Below, piece by piece: positions 1-5,517 of a stretch of 5,517 bases of DNA; the stretch's first letter is position 1, and each line of letters opens with the position of its first letter. Both the position numbers and the translations under genes were made by a program. The DNA lies in NCBI GenBank assembly GCA_024277955.1, contig JAJRUE010000233.1, positions 1 through 5,517 on the forward strand. Reading direction: 5' to 3'. The notes beneath the pieces are model-generated. The model was given only the letters and a program-made list of their open reading frames with translations. It was not told where the DNA came from and did no database searches. The stretch comes from Alphaproteobacteria bacterium (GTDB lineage Bacteria > Pseudomonadota > Alphaproteobacteria > Rhodobacterales > Rhodobacteraceae).

Positions 1-1
1 C

Positions 2-328
2 ATGGGCGGCTGCGATGCCAATCTGGGCGCTTATTACCCGACCTCTCAGGCGGTGAACATGCCCTATGCGCTGACCACCCTGGGCGTGCGGCTGGTGATC
101 GGCGATACCGCCAATTCGCGCATCCTCGGGCTGGACGACAACACCATGGCCGCACATGCGGACCGGCTGAACGGCCAGCCGGACTTTGCCGCCAAGGGCG
201 ACAACGGCTGGGGACTGGCCGGGCGCGACACGCTGTGCTGGCCCTACGGGCTGGCGTCGCTGGGCAATACCGTGGCGGTTGCCGACAGCGGCAACAACCG
301 CGTGCTGATCTGGGACGCGGCGCCATGA
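2..328 (+). CDS. NHL-repeat (beta-propeller) protein, C-terminal part, 5'-truncated by window edge
   Basis: This is the end of a larger protein; the ATG at position 2 is probably internal, because the reading frame is open to the window edge and begins inside a repeat. Counting from that ATG, 108 residues are visible. Two NHL-type blades align at an exact 60-residue offset. The first has PYALTTLG at 21-28 followed by GDTANSRIL at 34-42; the second has PYGLASLG at 81-88 followed by ADSGNNRVLIW at 94-104. The D-[ST]-x-N-[SN]-R core is the NHL signature. Between them lies GQPDF (58-62), which recurs once per blade in a known class of bacterial NHL proteins. NHL propellers are usually binding or scaffold domains; no catalytic motif is visible. 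Its stop codon overlaps the start of hypF (ATGA, 325-328), so it is very likely co-expressed with the hydrogenase maturation genes. NHL proteins occur in some [NiFe]-hydrogenase loci, as I recall, but without an established role. Localisation cannot be judged because the N-terminus is missing. Confidence 0.8.
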   Translation: MGGCDANLGAYYPTSQAVNMPYALTTLGVRLVIGDTANSRILGLDDNTMAAHADRLNGQPDFAAKGDNGWGLAGRDTLCWPYGLASLGNTVAVADSGNNRVLIWDAAP

Positions 329-2718
329 GCGGGGCCGTGAGCAGGGCCATGACCGGGACGCCGACCGGTTCCATGACCGGCGCCCGGCTGACCGTGCGCG
401 GCCAGGTCCAGGGGGTGGGCTTTCGCCCCACGGTCTGGCGGCTGGCGCGCGAAATGGGGCTGACGGGGGATGTGAAGAACACCGGCGAAGGGGTGGTGAT
501 CCAGCTCTGGGGGGAGCGCGTCGAGGTGTTCCCCGAAAAGCTGCAGCAGGCACTGCCGCCGCTGGCGCGCATCGAAACTCTCGATGTCGAACCGATCGAG
601 GCTCCGGCCCCGGACGATTTCGCCATCACCGCCTCGCAAGGCGGCGAGATGCGCGGCGCGGTGACGCCCGATGCGGCCACCTGCGCCGACTGCCTGGCCG
701 AGATCCGCGATCCGTTTGCCCACCGCTACCGCTACCCGTTCACCAACTGCACCAACTGCGGGCCGCGGTTTTCCATCGTCACCGGCGCGCCCTACGACCG
801 GGCCCTGACCACCATGGCGCCCTTCGACATGTGCGAGATCTGCGAAGCCGAATATTCCGACCCCGCCGACCGTCGCTTTCACGCCCAGCCGGTGGCCTGC
901 GGACGCTGCGGACCGGGGATCTGGATCGAAAAGCTGGGGCGCGGCGCGGTCAACCTCGAAGCCTTTTCCATGCTGGACGACGTGGACGCCACCGGCGGCA
1001 TGATCCTGAACGGCCATATCGTGGCGATCCGCGGGCTGGGGGGCGTGCACCTGGCCTGCGATGCGACCAACGCGCGCGCGGTAGAGGAACTGCGCCGGCG
1101 CAAGGCGCGCCCCGGCAAGGCATTCGCGCTGATGGCGCGCGACCTCGGCGTGGTGCGCAGCTACTGCGAGGTTTCCGAGGCCGAGGCCGAACTGCTCGCC
1201 AGCCCGGAAGCGCCGATCGTGCTGCTGAAATCGCGGCCCAACAGCCTGCCCGAGGCCATCGCGCCGGGGCTCGACCGGCTGGGGGTGATGCTGCCCTACA
1301 CGCCGTTCTACCACCTGATCCTGCGTCGCATCGGCCGGCCCGTCGTCATGACCAGCGGCAACCCGGCCGGCCAGCCGCAATGCACCGGCAACCGGGAAAC
1401 CCGCGAACGTCTGGCCGACATCGCCGATTTCGCCTGCCTGCACGACCGCGAGATTGCCAACCGCATCGACGACAGCGTGATGCGCGTGGATCTGGGCCGG
1501 GCGCGGGTTCTGCGCCGGGCGCGCGGTCTGGCGCCCGCCCCCATGACCCTGCCCGAGGGCTTTGCGAAGGACATCCAGCTGCTGGCCATGGGGGCCGAGC
1601 AGAAGAACACCTTTTGCCTGGTCAAGGGGGGGCAGGCGATCATGTCCCAGCACATGGGCGATCTGGAAGACGCCGCCACGCTCGCCGACATGACGCGCAA
1701 CCTGGAGCTTTACGCGCGGCTTTTCGACCATGACCCCGCCGCCATCGCCGTCGACCGGCACCCGCAGTATCTTTCGACCCAGCGCGGTCATGCGATGGCC
1801 GAAGGCCGCCCGGTGATCGAGGTCCAGCACCACCATGCCCATATCGCCGCCTGCCTGGCCGAAAACGCCCGCCCCCTGGAGGCGCCGCCGGTGCTGGGGA
1901 TCGCGCTGGACGGCACCGGGCTGGGCGATGACGCCACCATCTGGGGGGGCGAATTCCTGATCTGCGACTATCGCGGCTATCGGCGGGCGGGCTGCTTCAA
2001 GCCGGTGGCCCTGCCCGGCGGCGCGGCGGCGGTGCGCGAACCCTGGCGCAACGCCTATGCGCATCTGATGGCGGAAATGGGCTGGGGCGAACTGGCGGCC
2101 AACCACGCCGAACTGGCGCTGTTCGAGCGGCTGAAGGCCCTGCCCCGCGACACCCTGGACGCGATGATCCGCAGCGGAACCAACACGCCGCTGGCCTCCT
2201 CGGTCGGGCGGCTGTTCGACGCCGCCGCAGCGATTGCCGGCATCGCCTGGGACGAACAGCGCTACGAGGGCGAAGCGGCGATGCTGTTCGAGGCGGCCAT
2301 CGACCCGGCGGCGATGGGCGAGCCCGACGACCTGGCCTATCCCTTCGCGATCCCGCGGCTCGGCGGCAAGGGCCTGCCCTATATCGAGCCGCTGGCGGTC
2401 TGGCGCGCGATGCTTGGAGATTTGCACCTGAACACGCCCACAGGCGTGATGGCGGCGCGTTTCCACCGTGGCCTGGCCCGGGCGATCGTCGCCATGGCCC
2501 GGCGGCTGAGTGCCGAGGGCGACATCGACACGGTGGCGCTTTCGGGCGGCTGCTTTCAGAACGCGACGCTTTTCGAACTGGTGCACCGGGGGCTGGAAGA
2601 CGCCGGCCTGACGGTGCTCAGCCACACGAAGTTCCCTGCAGGTGACGGCGGAATTTCCCTCGGCCAGGCCGCCATCGCCCTGGCCGCAATCCAATCGGAG
2701 GACAAGACATGTGCCTAG
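325..2718 (+). CDS. hypF: Carbamoyltransferase HypF, [NiFe]-hydrogenase maturation
   Basis: HypF uses carbamoyl phosphate and ATP to make carbamoyl-adenylate and passes the carbamoyl group to HypE, the source of the cyanide ligands of the active-site iron; it acts in the cytoplasm. The 797-residue product has the full domain order. An acylphosphatase-like domain carries GQVQGVGFRP (26-35, Arg34 in the phosphate loop). Two zinc fingers follow, C120-x2-C123-x18-C142-x2-C145 and C170-x2-C173-x18-C192-x2-C195, the second with the RRFHAQP motif. The YrdC-like domain (about 228-410) has KARPGKAF at 260-267 and MTSGN at 342-346. The Kae1-like C-terminal domain has the metal-binding VQHHHAH (His502, 503, 504, 506), DGTGLGDD from Asp529, SGG at 740-742 and GDGGISLGQA (Asp774). 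The length is slightly above the usual 750 or so because of about 20 low-complexity N-terminal residues. I chose the ATG at 325 for its ATGA overlap with the upstream gene; ATGs at 349 and 373 are alternatives. The frame is also open upstream to 235, but that part overlaps the NHL gene and lacks homology. Confidence 0.97.
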   Translation: MSGAVSRAMTGTPTGSMTGARLTVRGQVQGVGFRPTVWRLAREMGLTGDVKNTGEGVVIQLWGERVEVFPEKLQQALPPLARIETLDVEPIEAPAPDDFAITASQGGEMRGAVTPDAATCADCLAEIRDPFAHRYRYPFTNCTNCGPRFSIVTGAPYDRALTTMAPFDMCEICEAEYSDPADRRFHAQPVACGRCGPGIWIEKLGRGAVNLEAFSMLDDVDATGGMILNGHIVAIRGLGGVHLACDATNARAVEELRRRKARPGKAFALMARDLGVVRSYCEVSEAEAELLASPEAPIVLLKSRPNSLPEAIAPGLDRLGVMLPYTPFYHLILRRIGRPVVMTSGNPAGQPQCTGNRETRERLADIADFACLHDREIANRIDDSVMRVDLGRARVLRRARGLAPAPMTLPEGFAKDIQLLAMGAEQKNTFCLVKGGQAIMSQHMGDLEDAATLADMTRNLELYARLFDHDPAAIAVDRHPQYLSTQRGHAMAEGRPVIEVQHHHAHIAACLAENARPLEAPPVLGIALDGTGLGDDATIWGGEFLICDYRGYRRAGCFKPVALPGGAAAVREPWRNAYAHLMAEMGWGELAANHAELALFERLKALPRDTLDAMIRSGTNTPLASSVGRLFDAAAAIAGIAWDEQRYEGEAAMLFEAAIDPAAMGEPDDLAYPFAIPRLGGKGLPYIEPLAVWRAMLGDLHLNTPTGVMAARFHRGLARAIVAMARRLSAEGDIDTVALSGGCFQNATLFELVHRGLEDAGLTVLSHTKFPAGDGGISLGQAAIALAAIQSEDKTCA
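2697..2701 (+). promoter_or_regulatory. Ribosome binding site of hypC, inside hypF
   Basis: GGAGG lies 7 bases before the hypC ATG at 2709, within the last codons of hypF. It is the strongest Shine-Dalgarno match in the window and decides the hypC start. It suggests that hypC, a stoichiometric chaperone, is translated more strongly than hypF, an enzyme (inference). Confidence 0.8.
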
Positions 2719-2993
2719 GCATTCCCGGAAAGATCATCGAAATCACCGACGAAACGCGCAAGCTGGGGCTGGTGGAAATCTCGGGCGTGCGCCGGCAGGT
2801 GAACCTGGCCTGCATCGCCCGCGAAGACGCGCCGCTGTCGTCGCTGATCGGCGAATGGACGCTGGTGCATGTGGGCTTTGCCATGAGCCTGATCAACGCC
2901 GAGGAAGCGGCCGAGACCCTGCGGGTGCTGACGCTGCTGGGCGAGGCCCAGGAAGAAATCGCCGCGATGAAGCAGTCCGCGGTGCAACTGTAG
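2709..2993 (+). CDS. hypC: Hydrogenase maturation chaperone HypC
   Basis: HypC (HypC/HupF/HybG family) is a small cytoplasmic chaperone. It holds the nascent Fe(CN)2CO group together with HypD and delivers it to the hydrogenase large-subunit precursor. The 94-residue product opens with the family signature MCLGIPGKI. Cys2, exposed after removal of Met1, is the essential iron/partner-binding cysteine. The OB-fold-like body ends in the conserved stretch LVHVGFAMSLI, followed by NAEEAAETL, which corresponds to the family's VLVHVGFAxxxIxxEEAxxTL pattern. The length is typical (75-100). The start is fixed by the MC motif and the GGAGG ribosome site. The first 10 bases overlap the end of hypF in another frame, so translation is probably coupled. 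The next gene after hypC is an isomerase rather than hypD, which is unusual because HypC and HypD form a complex. Confidence 0.97.
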   Translation: MCLGIPGKIIEITDETRKLGLVEISGVRRQVNLACIAREDAPLSSLIGEWTLVHVGFAMSLINAEEAAETLRVLTLLGEAQEEIAAMKQSAVQL

Positions 2994-2997
2994 GGGG
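2992..2997 (+). promoter_or_regulatory. Ribosome binding site of the SIS isomerase gene
   Basis: AGGGGG overlaps the hypC stop codon (TAG, 2991-2993) and stands 5 bases before the ATG at 3003. It supports that start over the internal ATG at 3072, which has no comparable purine tract in front. Confidence 0.6.
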
Positions 2998-3002
2998 CCG
3001 AC

Positions 3003-3713
3003 ATGGCCGACAACAAGGACATCCTGGACGGGCTCTACCCCTTCACCACCGAAGGCGGCACGCGGCGCGACATGAGCGAAGCCATCGCCGAGGCCTGCCG
3101 CGCCAAGGCCGAGGACCACCTGGCCACGGTGTCCGCCTTCTTTGCCGAGCAGAACGACAAGGTGGCGCGGGCGGCGGAAATCATCGCCGCCAGCTACCGC
3201 GCCGGCGGGCGGCTGCTGGCCATGGGCAACGGCGGATCCAGCTGCGACGCCTCGCACCTGGCGGTGGAGTTCCTGCACCCGGTTACCGCCGGGCGCCCTG
3301 CCCTGCCGGCGGTAAACCTGACCGCGGATGTGGCGATGCTGACGGCGGTGGGCAACGACGTGGGTTTCGGCCATGTGTTCCTGCGCCAGGTGATCGCCAC
3401 CGGCCGCAAGGGCGACTGCCTGGTGGGGTTTTCCACCTCGGGCACCTCCGACAACCTGCTGGCGGCCTTCGAAAAGGCCCGCGCCATGGGCCTGTCCACC
3501 ATCGGCTTTGCCGGCAAGGACGGCGGCGCGATGGCGAAATCGGACGCGCTGGACGTCTGCCTGACCATCGGCTCGGAGTCGATCCACCGCATCCAGGAAA
3601 CCCACCTGCTGATCTACCACATCCTTTGGGATCTCGTGCACACGCTGCTTGCCGACAGCCGCTGGGTGCCCGAGGTCGACGAAACCATTGCCGCAACCGG
3701 AGACACGCCATGA
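3003..3713 (+). CDS. SIS-domain phosphosugar isomerase, GmhA (sedoheptulose-7-phosphate isomerase) family, in hyp operon
   Basis: A 236-residue single-SIS-domain protein of the GmhA/DiaA family. GmhA converts sedoheptulose 7-phosphate to D-glycero-D-manno-heptose 7-phosphate, the first step to heptose of lipopolysaccharide or glycans. Visible motifs are MGNGGSSCDASH (74-85), with His85 and Glu89; the phosphate-binding STSGTS (144-149); AGKDGGAMA in the middle; and RIQETH near the end with Gln198 and His206. The spacings H-x3-E and Q-x7-H match the metal/catalytic set of GmhA (His61, Glu65, Gln172, His180 in E. coli numbering, from memory), so catalysis is likely retained, unlike DiaA-type regulators. 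It is longer than E. coli GmhA (192 residues): about 24 extra residues before the core and about 18 after. An internal Met24 (3072) would remove most of the N-terminal extension, but the ribosome site favours 3003. It is embedded between hypC and hypD, overlapping hypD by 4 bases. The true substrate and its link to hydrogenase maturation are unknown. I leave the symbol empty because a housekeeping gmhA role is not supported by the context. Confidence 0.88.
   Translation: MADNKDILDGLYPFTTEGGTRRDMSEAIAEACRAKAEDHLATVSAFFAEQNDKVARAAEIIAASYRAGGRLLAMGNGGSSCDASHLAVEFLHPVTAGRPALPAVNLTADVAMLTAVGNDVGFGHVFLRQVIATGRKGDCLVGFSTSGTSDNLLAAFEKARAMGLSTIGFAGKDGGAMAKSDALDVCLTIGSESIHRIQETHLLIYHILWDLVHTLLADSRWVPEVDETIAATGDTP
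3699..3702 (+). promoter_or_regulatory. Ribosome binding site of hypD
   Basis: GGAG lies 7 bases before the hypD ATG at 3710, inside the last codons of the isomerase gene. It supports 3710 as the hypD start although the frame is open far upstream. Confidence 0.65.
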
Positions 3714-4861
3714 AATACGCCGACGAATTTCGCGACCCCGTGCTTGCCAGGGCCCTGTTCAGCCGCATCGAGGAACTGGCGGCGAAAACCGGCGCCACCA
3801 AGGCGCAGCCGCTGAACTTCATGGAAGTCTGCGGCGGCCACACCCATTCGATCTTTCGCTACGGGCTGGAAAAGCTCTTGCCCGACAGCATCGACCTGAT
3901 CCACGGCCCCGGCTGCCCGGTCTGCGTGCTGCCCATGGGCATCGTCGATGACTGCGTGCAGATCGCCCGCACGCCGGGGGTGATCTTTACCACCTATGGC
4001 GACGCGATGCGGGTGCCGGGTTCGCGCGGCAGCCTGCTGGCGGCGAAATCCGAAGGCGCCGACGTGCGCATGGTCTATTCGCCGCTGGACGCGCTGGAAC
4101 TGGCCCGGCGCAACCCGGAGCGCGAGGTGGTGTTCTTCGGGCTGGGCTTTGAAACCACCATGCCGTCATCGGCCTTCACCGTGCTCGAGGCCGAGGCCGA
4201 GGGCATCGACAACTTTTCGCTGTTCTGCAACCACATCACCATCATTCCGACGATCAAGGCGATCCTCGACAGCCCCGACATGCGCATCGACGGCTTCATC
4301 GGGCCGGGGCATGTGTCGATGGTGATCGGCCAGGCGCCCTATCGCTTCATCGCCGAGCGCTACAAGCGCCCGCTGGTGGTGGCCGGTTTCGAGCCGCTGG
4401 ACATCCTGCAGACCATCGTCATGCTGCTGGAACAGATCCTCGACGGCCGCGCCGAGATCGAGAACCAGTATGCCCGGGTGGTGCCCGAAGGCGGCAACGA
4501 CAACGCGCTGGCGGCGCTGTCGAAAGTGTTCGAACTGCGCGAGTTCTTCGAATGGCGCGGGCTGGGGTCGCTGGATCATTCCGGGGTGCGGATGCGGGCG
4601 GAATACGCGCGTTTCGATGCCGAGATCAAGTTCAAGACCCGCAACCTGAAGATTGCCGATCCGAAATCCTGCCAGTGCGGCGAGGTGCTGAAGGGCGTGC
4701 TGAAACCCTGGGAATGCAAGCTGTTCGGCGACGTGTGCAACCCGGAAAATCCGGTAGGCGCGCTGATGGTGTCTTCGGAAGGATCCTGTTCGGCCTATTA
4801 CCAATATGCCGGGGTGCGTTCCAAGGCGCTGCGCGCGCAGGCCGAGATTTCCGCGTCATGA
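3710..4861 (+). CDS. hypD: Hydrogenase maturation protein HypD, iron-sulfur scaffold
   Basis: HypD is the [4Fe-4S] redox scaffold which, with HypC, receives cyanide from HypE and carries the Fe(CN)2CO intermediate in the cytoplasm. The 383-residue product is of normal length. The essential Cys41 sits in EVCGGHTHSIFRYGL, and Cys69 and Cys72 in HGPGCPVCVLP; these residue numbers equal those of E. coli HypD, which confirms the start. Other family motifs are YGDAMRVPGS, FGLGFETT, GPGHVSMVIG and VAGFEPLDIL. The C-terminal iron-sulfur region holds Cys321, Cys323, Cys336, Cys343 and Cys360, in the contexts CQCGEVLKG, PWECKLFGDVC and SSEGSCSAYY. The position just before MVSSEG is Leu352, where I recall many HypD proteins having a further cysteine. 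The long open frame running back to 2642 is a shadow of the isomerase and hypC. The start overlaps the isomerase stop (ATGA, 3710-3713) and the stop overlaps the hypE start. Confidence 0.98.
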   Translation: MKYADEFRDPVLARALFSRIEELAAKTGATKAQPLNFMEVCGGHTHSIFRYGLEKLLPDSIDLIHGPGCPVCVLPMGIVDDCVQIARTPGVIFTTYGDAMRVPGSRGSLLAAKSEGADVRMVYSPLDALELARRNPEREVVFFGLGFETTMPSSAFTVLEAEAEGIDNFSLFCNHITIIPTIKAILDSPDMRIDGFIGPGHVSMVIGQAPYRFIAERYKRPLVVAGFEPLDILQTIVMLLEQILDGRAEIENQYARVVPEGGNDNALAALSKVFELREFFEWRGLGSLDHSGVRMRAEYARFDAEIKFKTRNLKIADPKSCQCGEVLKGVLKPWECKLFGDVCNPENPVGALMVSSEGSCSAYYQYAGVRSKALRAQAEISAS

Positions 4862-5517
4862 AGGACCAGGGGCCGATGGAAACGCCGCGCCGCCGGGGCG
4901 GGAAACTGCAGGTGAAAAAGGTCACGCTGGCCCATGGCGGCGGCGGCAAGGCGATGCGCGACCTGATCGACGACGTGTTCGTGTCGGTCTTCGACAACCC
5001 CGAGATCGGCGAGATGGAGGACCAGGCGCGGCTGACGGACGCCGCGCTGCGCGAACCCGGCGCGCAGCTGGCCTTTACCACCGACAGTTTCGTGGTTTCG
5101 CCGATCGAGTTTCCCGGCGGCGACATCGGCAAGATCGCGGTCTGCGGCACGGTGAACGACCTCGCGGTGGGGGGGGCAAAGCCGCTGTGGCTGTCGGCGG
5201 CGATGATCATCGAGGAGGGCACCGAGGTCGAATTGCTGCGCAGGATCGCGCGCTCCATGCGCGCGGCGGCGGATGCGGCGGGGGTGCATATTGTCACCGG
5301 CGATACCAAGGTGGTGGAACGCGGCTCGGCCGACGGGCTGTTCGTGACCACCTCGGGTGTGGGCGTGATCGCGCCGGGGCGCGAACTGGCGGCTTCCCGG
5401 GTGCGCCCCGGCGACGTGGCCATCGTCAACGGCGTGCTGGGCGACCACGGCGCCGCGATCCTGGCGGCGCGCGGCGACATGGCGCTGAGCACGGCGATTG
5501 AATCCGACTGCGCGTCC
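4858..5517 (+). CDS. hypE: Hydrogenase maturation protein HypE (carbamoyl dehydratase), 3'-truncated by window edge
   Basis: HypE is an AIR-synthase/PurM-fold ATPase that dehydrates the carbamoyl group placed by HypF on its C-terminal cysteine to a thiocyanate, then gives cyanide to iron on HypC-HypD. The window shows 220 of the usual 330-350 residues, with the frame open to the last base. Visible motifs are LAHGGGGKAM (24-33; the family usually reads HGSGG here), TTDSFVVSP with Asp76, GTVNDLAVGGAKP with Asn100-Asp101, and the nucleotide-site VTGDTKVVERG with Asp149 and Lys151. NGVLGDHGAAI near the visible end is also typical of HypE. The C-terminal domain and the modified terminal cysteine lie beyond the window and cannot be checked. 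The ATG at 4858 overlaps the hypD stop (ATGA). Met7 at 4876 is an alternative start: it follows purine-rich sequence (4861-4872), and conserved sequence begins only around residue 18. A run of eight G at 5169-5176 encodes part of the conserved AVGGA. Confidence 0.96.
   Translation, partial: MKDQGPMETPRRRGGKLQVKKVTLAHGGGGKAMRDLIDDVFVSVFDNPEIGEMEDQARLTDAALREPGAQLAFTTDSFVVSPIEFPGGDIGKIAVCGTVNDLAVGGAKPLWLSAAMIIEEGTEVELLRRIARSMRAAADAAGVHIVTGDTKVVERGSADGLFVTTSGVGVIAPGRELAASRVRPGDVAIVNGVLGDHGAAILAARGDMALSTAIESDCAS

Noticed and set aside
235..324. Possible longer HypF starting at 235.
   Set aside because: These 30 codons lie within the NHL gene, whose own frame has clear repeat motifs there, and they show no HypF homology.
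244..2694. Very long open frame (816 codons) on the minus strand opposite hypF.
   Set aside because: It is a by-product of GC-rich codon use in hypF. The translation is His/Arg/Gln/Gly-rich without any recognisable domain, and the plus strand carries a complete HypF with all motifs.
2994..3002. Possible terminator or promoter in the only intergenic gap.
   Set aside because: Nine bases are too short for either; the gap just follows the ribosome site of the next gene.
2715..3641. Minus-strand open frame of 308 codons across hypC and the isomerase.
   Set aside because: Compositionally biased and without motifs; both plus-strand genes under it are clear family members.
2642..3709. Upstream extension of the hypD frame, which could suggest a fusion protein.
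   Set aside because: The extension is Arg/Gly/Pro-rich out-of-frame reading of hypF's end, hypC and the isomerase. Cys41, Cys69 and Cys72 match E. coli numbering only with the start at 3710, which also has a ribosome site.
3003..3713. Reading the SIS protein as DiaA (replication initiation regulator).
   Set aside because: The GmhA active-site set His-x3-Glu and Gln-x7-His is intact and the context is a hyp operon, not the DiaA neighbourhood.
4806..5501. Plus-strand frame of 231 codons overlapping hypE.
   Set aside because: Arg/Gly-rich shadow frame; the HypE motifs are all in the frame starting at 4858.

Overview
The window is a single co-directional (+ strand) gene cluster for maturation of the active site of [NiFe]-hydrogenases. 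In order it holds the C-terminal part of an NHL-repeat (beta-propeller) protein, hypF, hypC, a GmhA-type SIS-domain phosphosugar isomerase, hypD, and the first two-thirds of hypE, which runs off the right edge. The DNA is strongly GC-rich, with G/C-ending codons throughout and almost no non-coding sequence. This suits a high-GC bacterium. By codon style and protein flavour I lean towards an alphaproteobacterium (Rhodobacterales-like), but this is a weak inference and a high-GC actinobacterium or other proteobacterium is not excluded.

Layout: 2-328 is the NHL protein tail; 325-2718 is hypF (ATGA overlap with the NHL gene); 2709-2993 is hypC (10-base overlap with hypF); 3003-3713 is the SIS isomerase (9-base gap); 3710-4861 is hypD (ATGA overlap); 4858-5517 is hypE, partial (ATGA overlap). 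No stretch of even 20 bases lies outside a gene, and I see no promoter, terminator, RNA gene, mobile element or CRISPR array. The genes are almost certainly one transcription unit with translational coupling. Its promoter and its remaining members (hydrogenase subunits, hypA, hypB, endopeptidase) must lie outside the window if they are linked.

How the genes work together, from knowledge of the Hyp pathway: HypF makes carbamoyl-adenylate from carbamoyl phosphate and transfers the carbamoyl group to the C-terminal cysteine of HypE. HypE dehydrates it with ATP to a thiocyanate, and the cyanide goes to iron held on the HypC-HypD complex, giving the Fe(CN)2CO unit for insertion into the hydrogenase large subunit. 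All these proteins carry their expected key residues here, except the HypE C-terminus, which is outside the window.

The feature most worth a second look is the SIS-domain protein inserted between hypC and hypD, genes whose products bind each other. It retains the residues that form the metal/active site of sedoheptulose-7-phosphate isomerase (GmhA), so it looks like a working enzyme rather than a relic. The NHL-repeat protein is the second non-standard member. Together they suggest a particular subclass of hydrogenase locus whose accessory proteins have no settled function.
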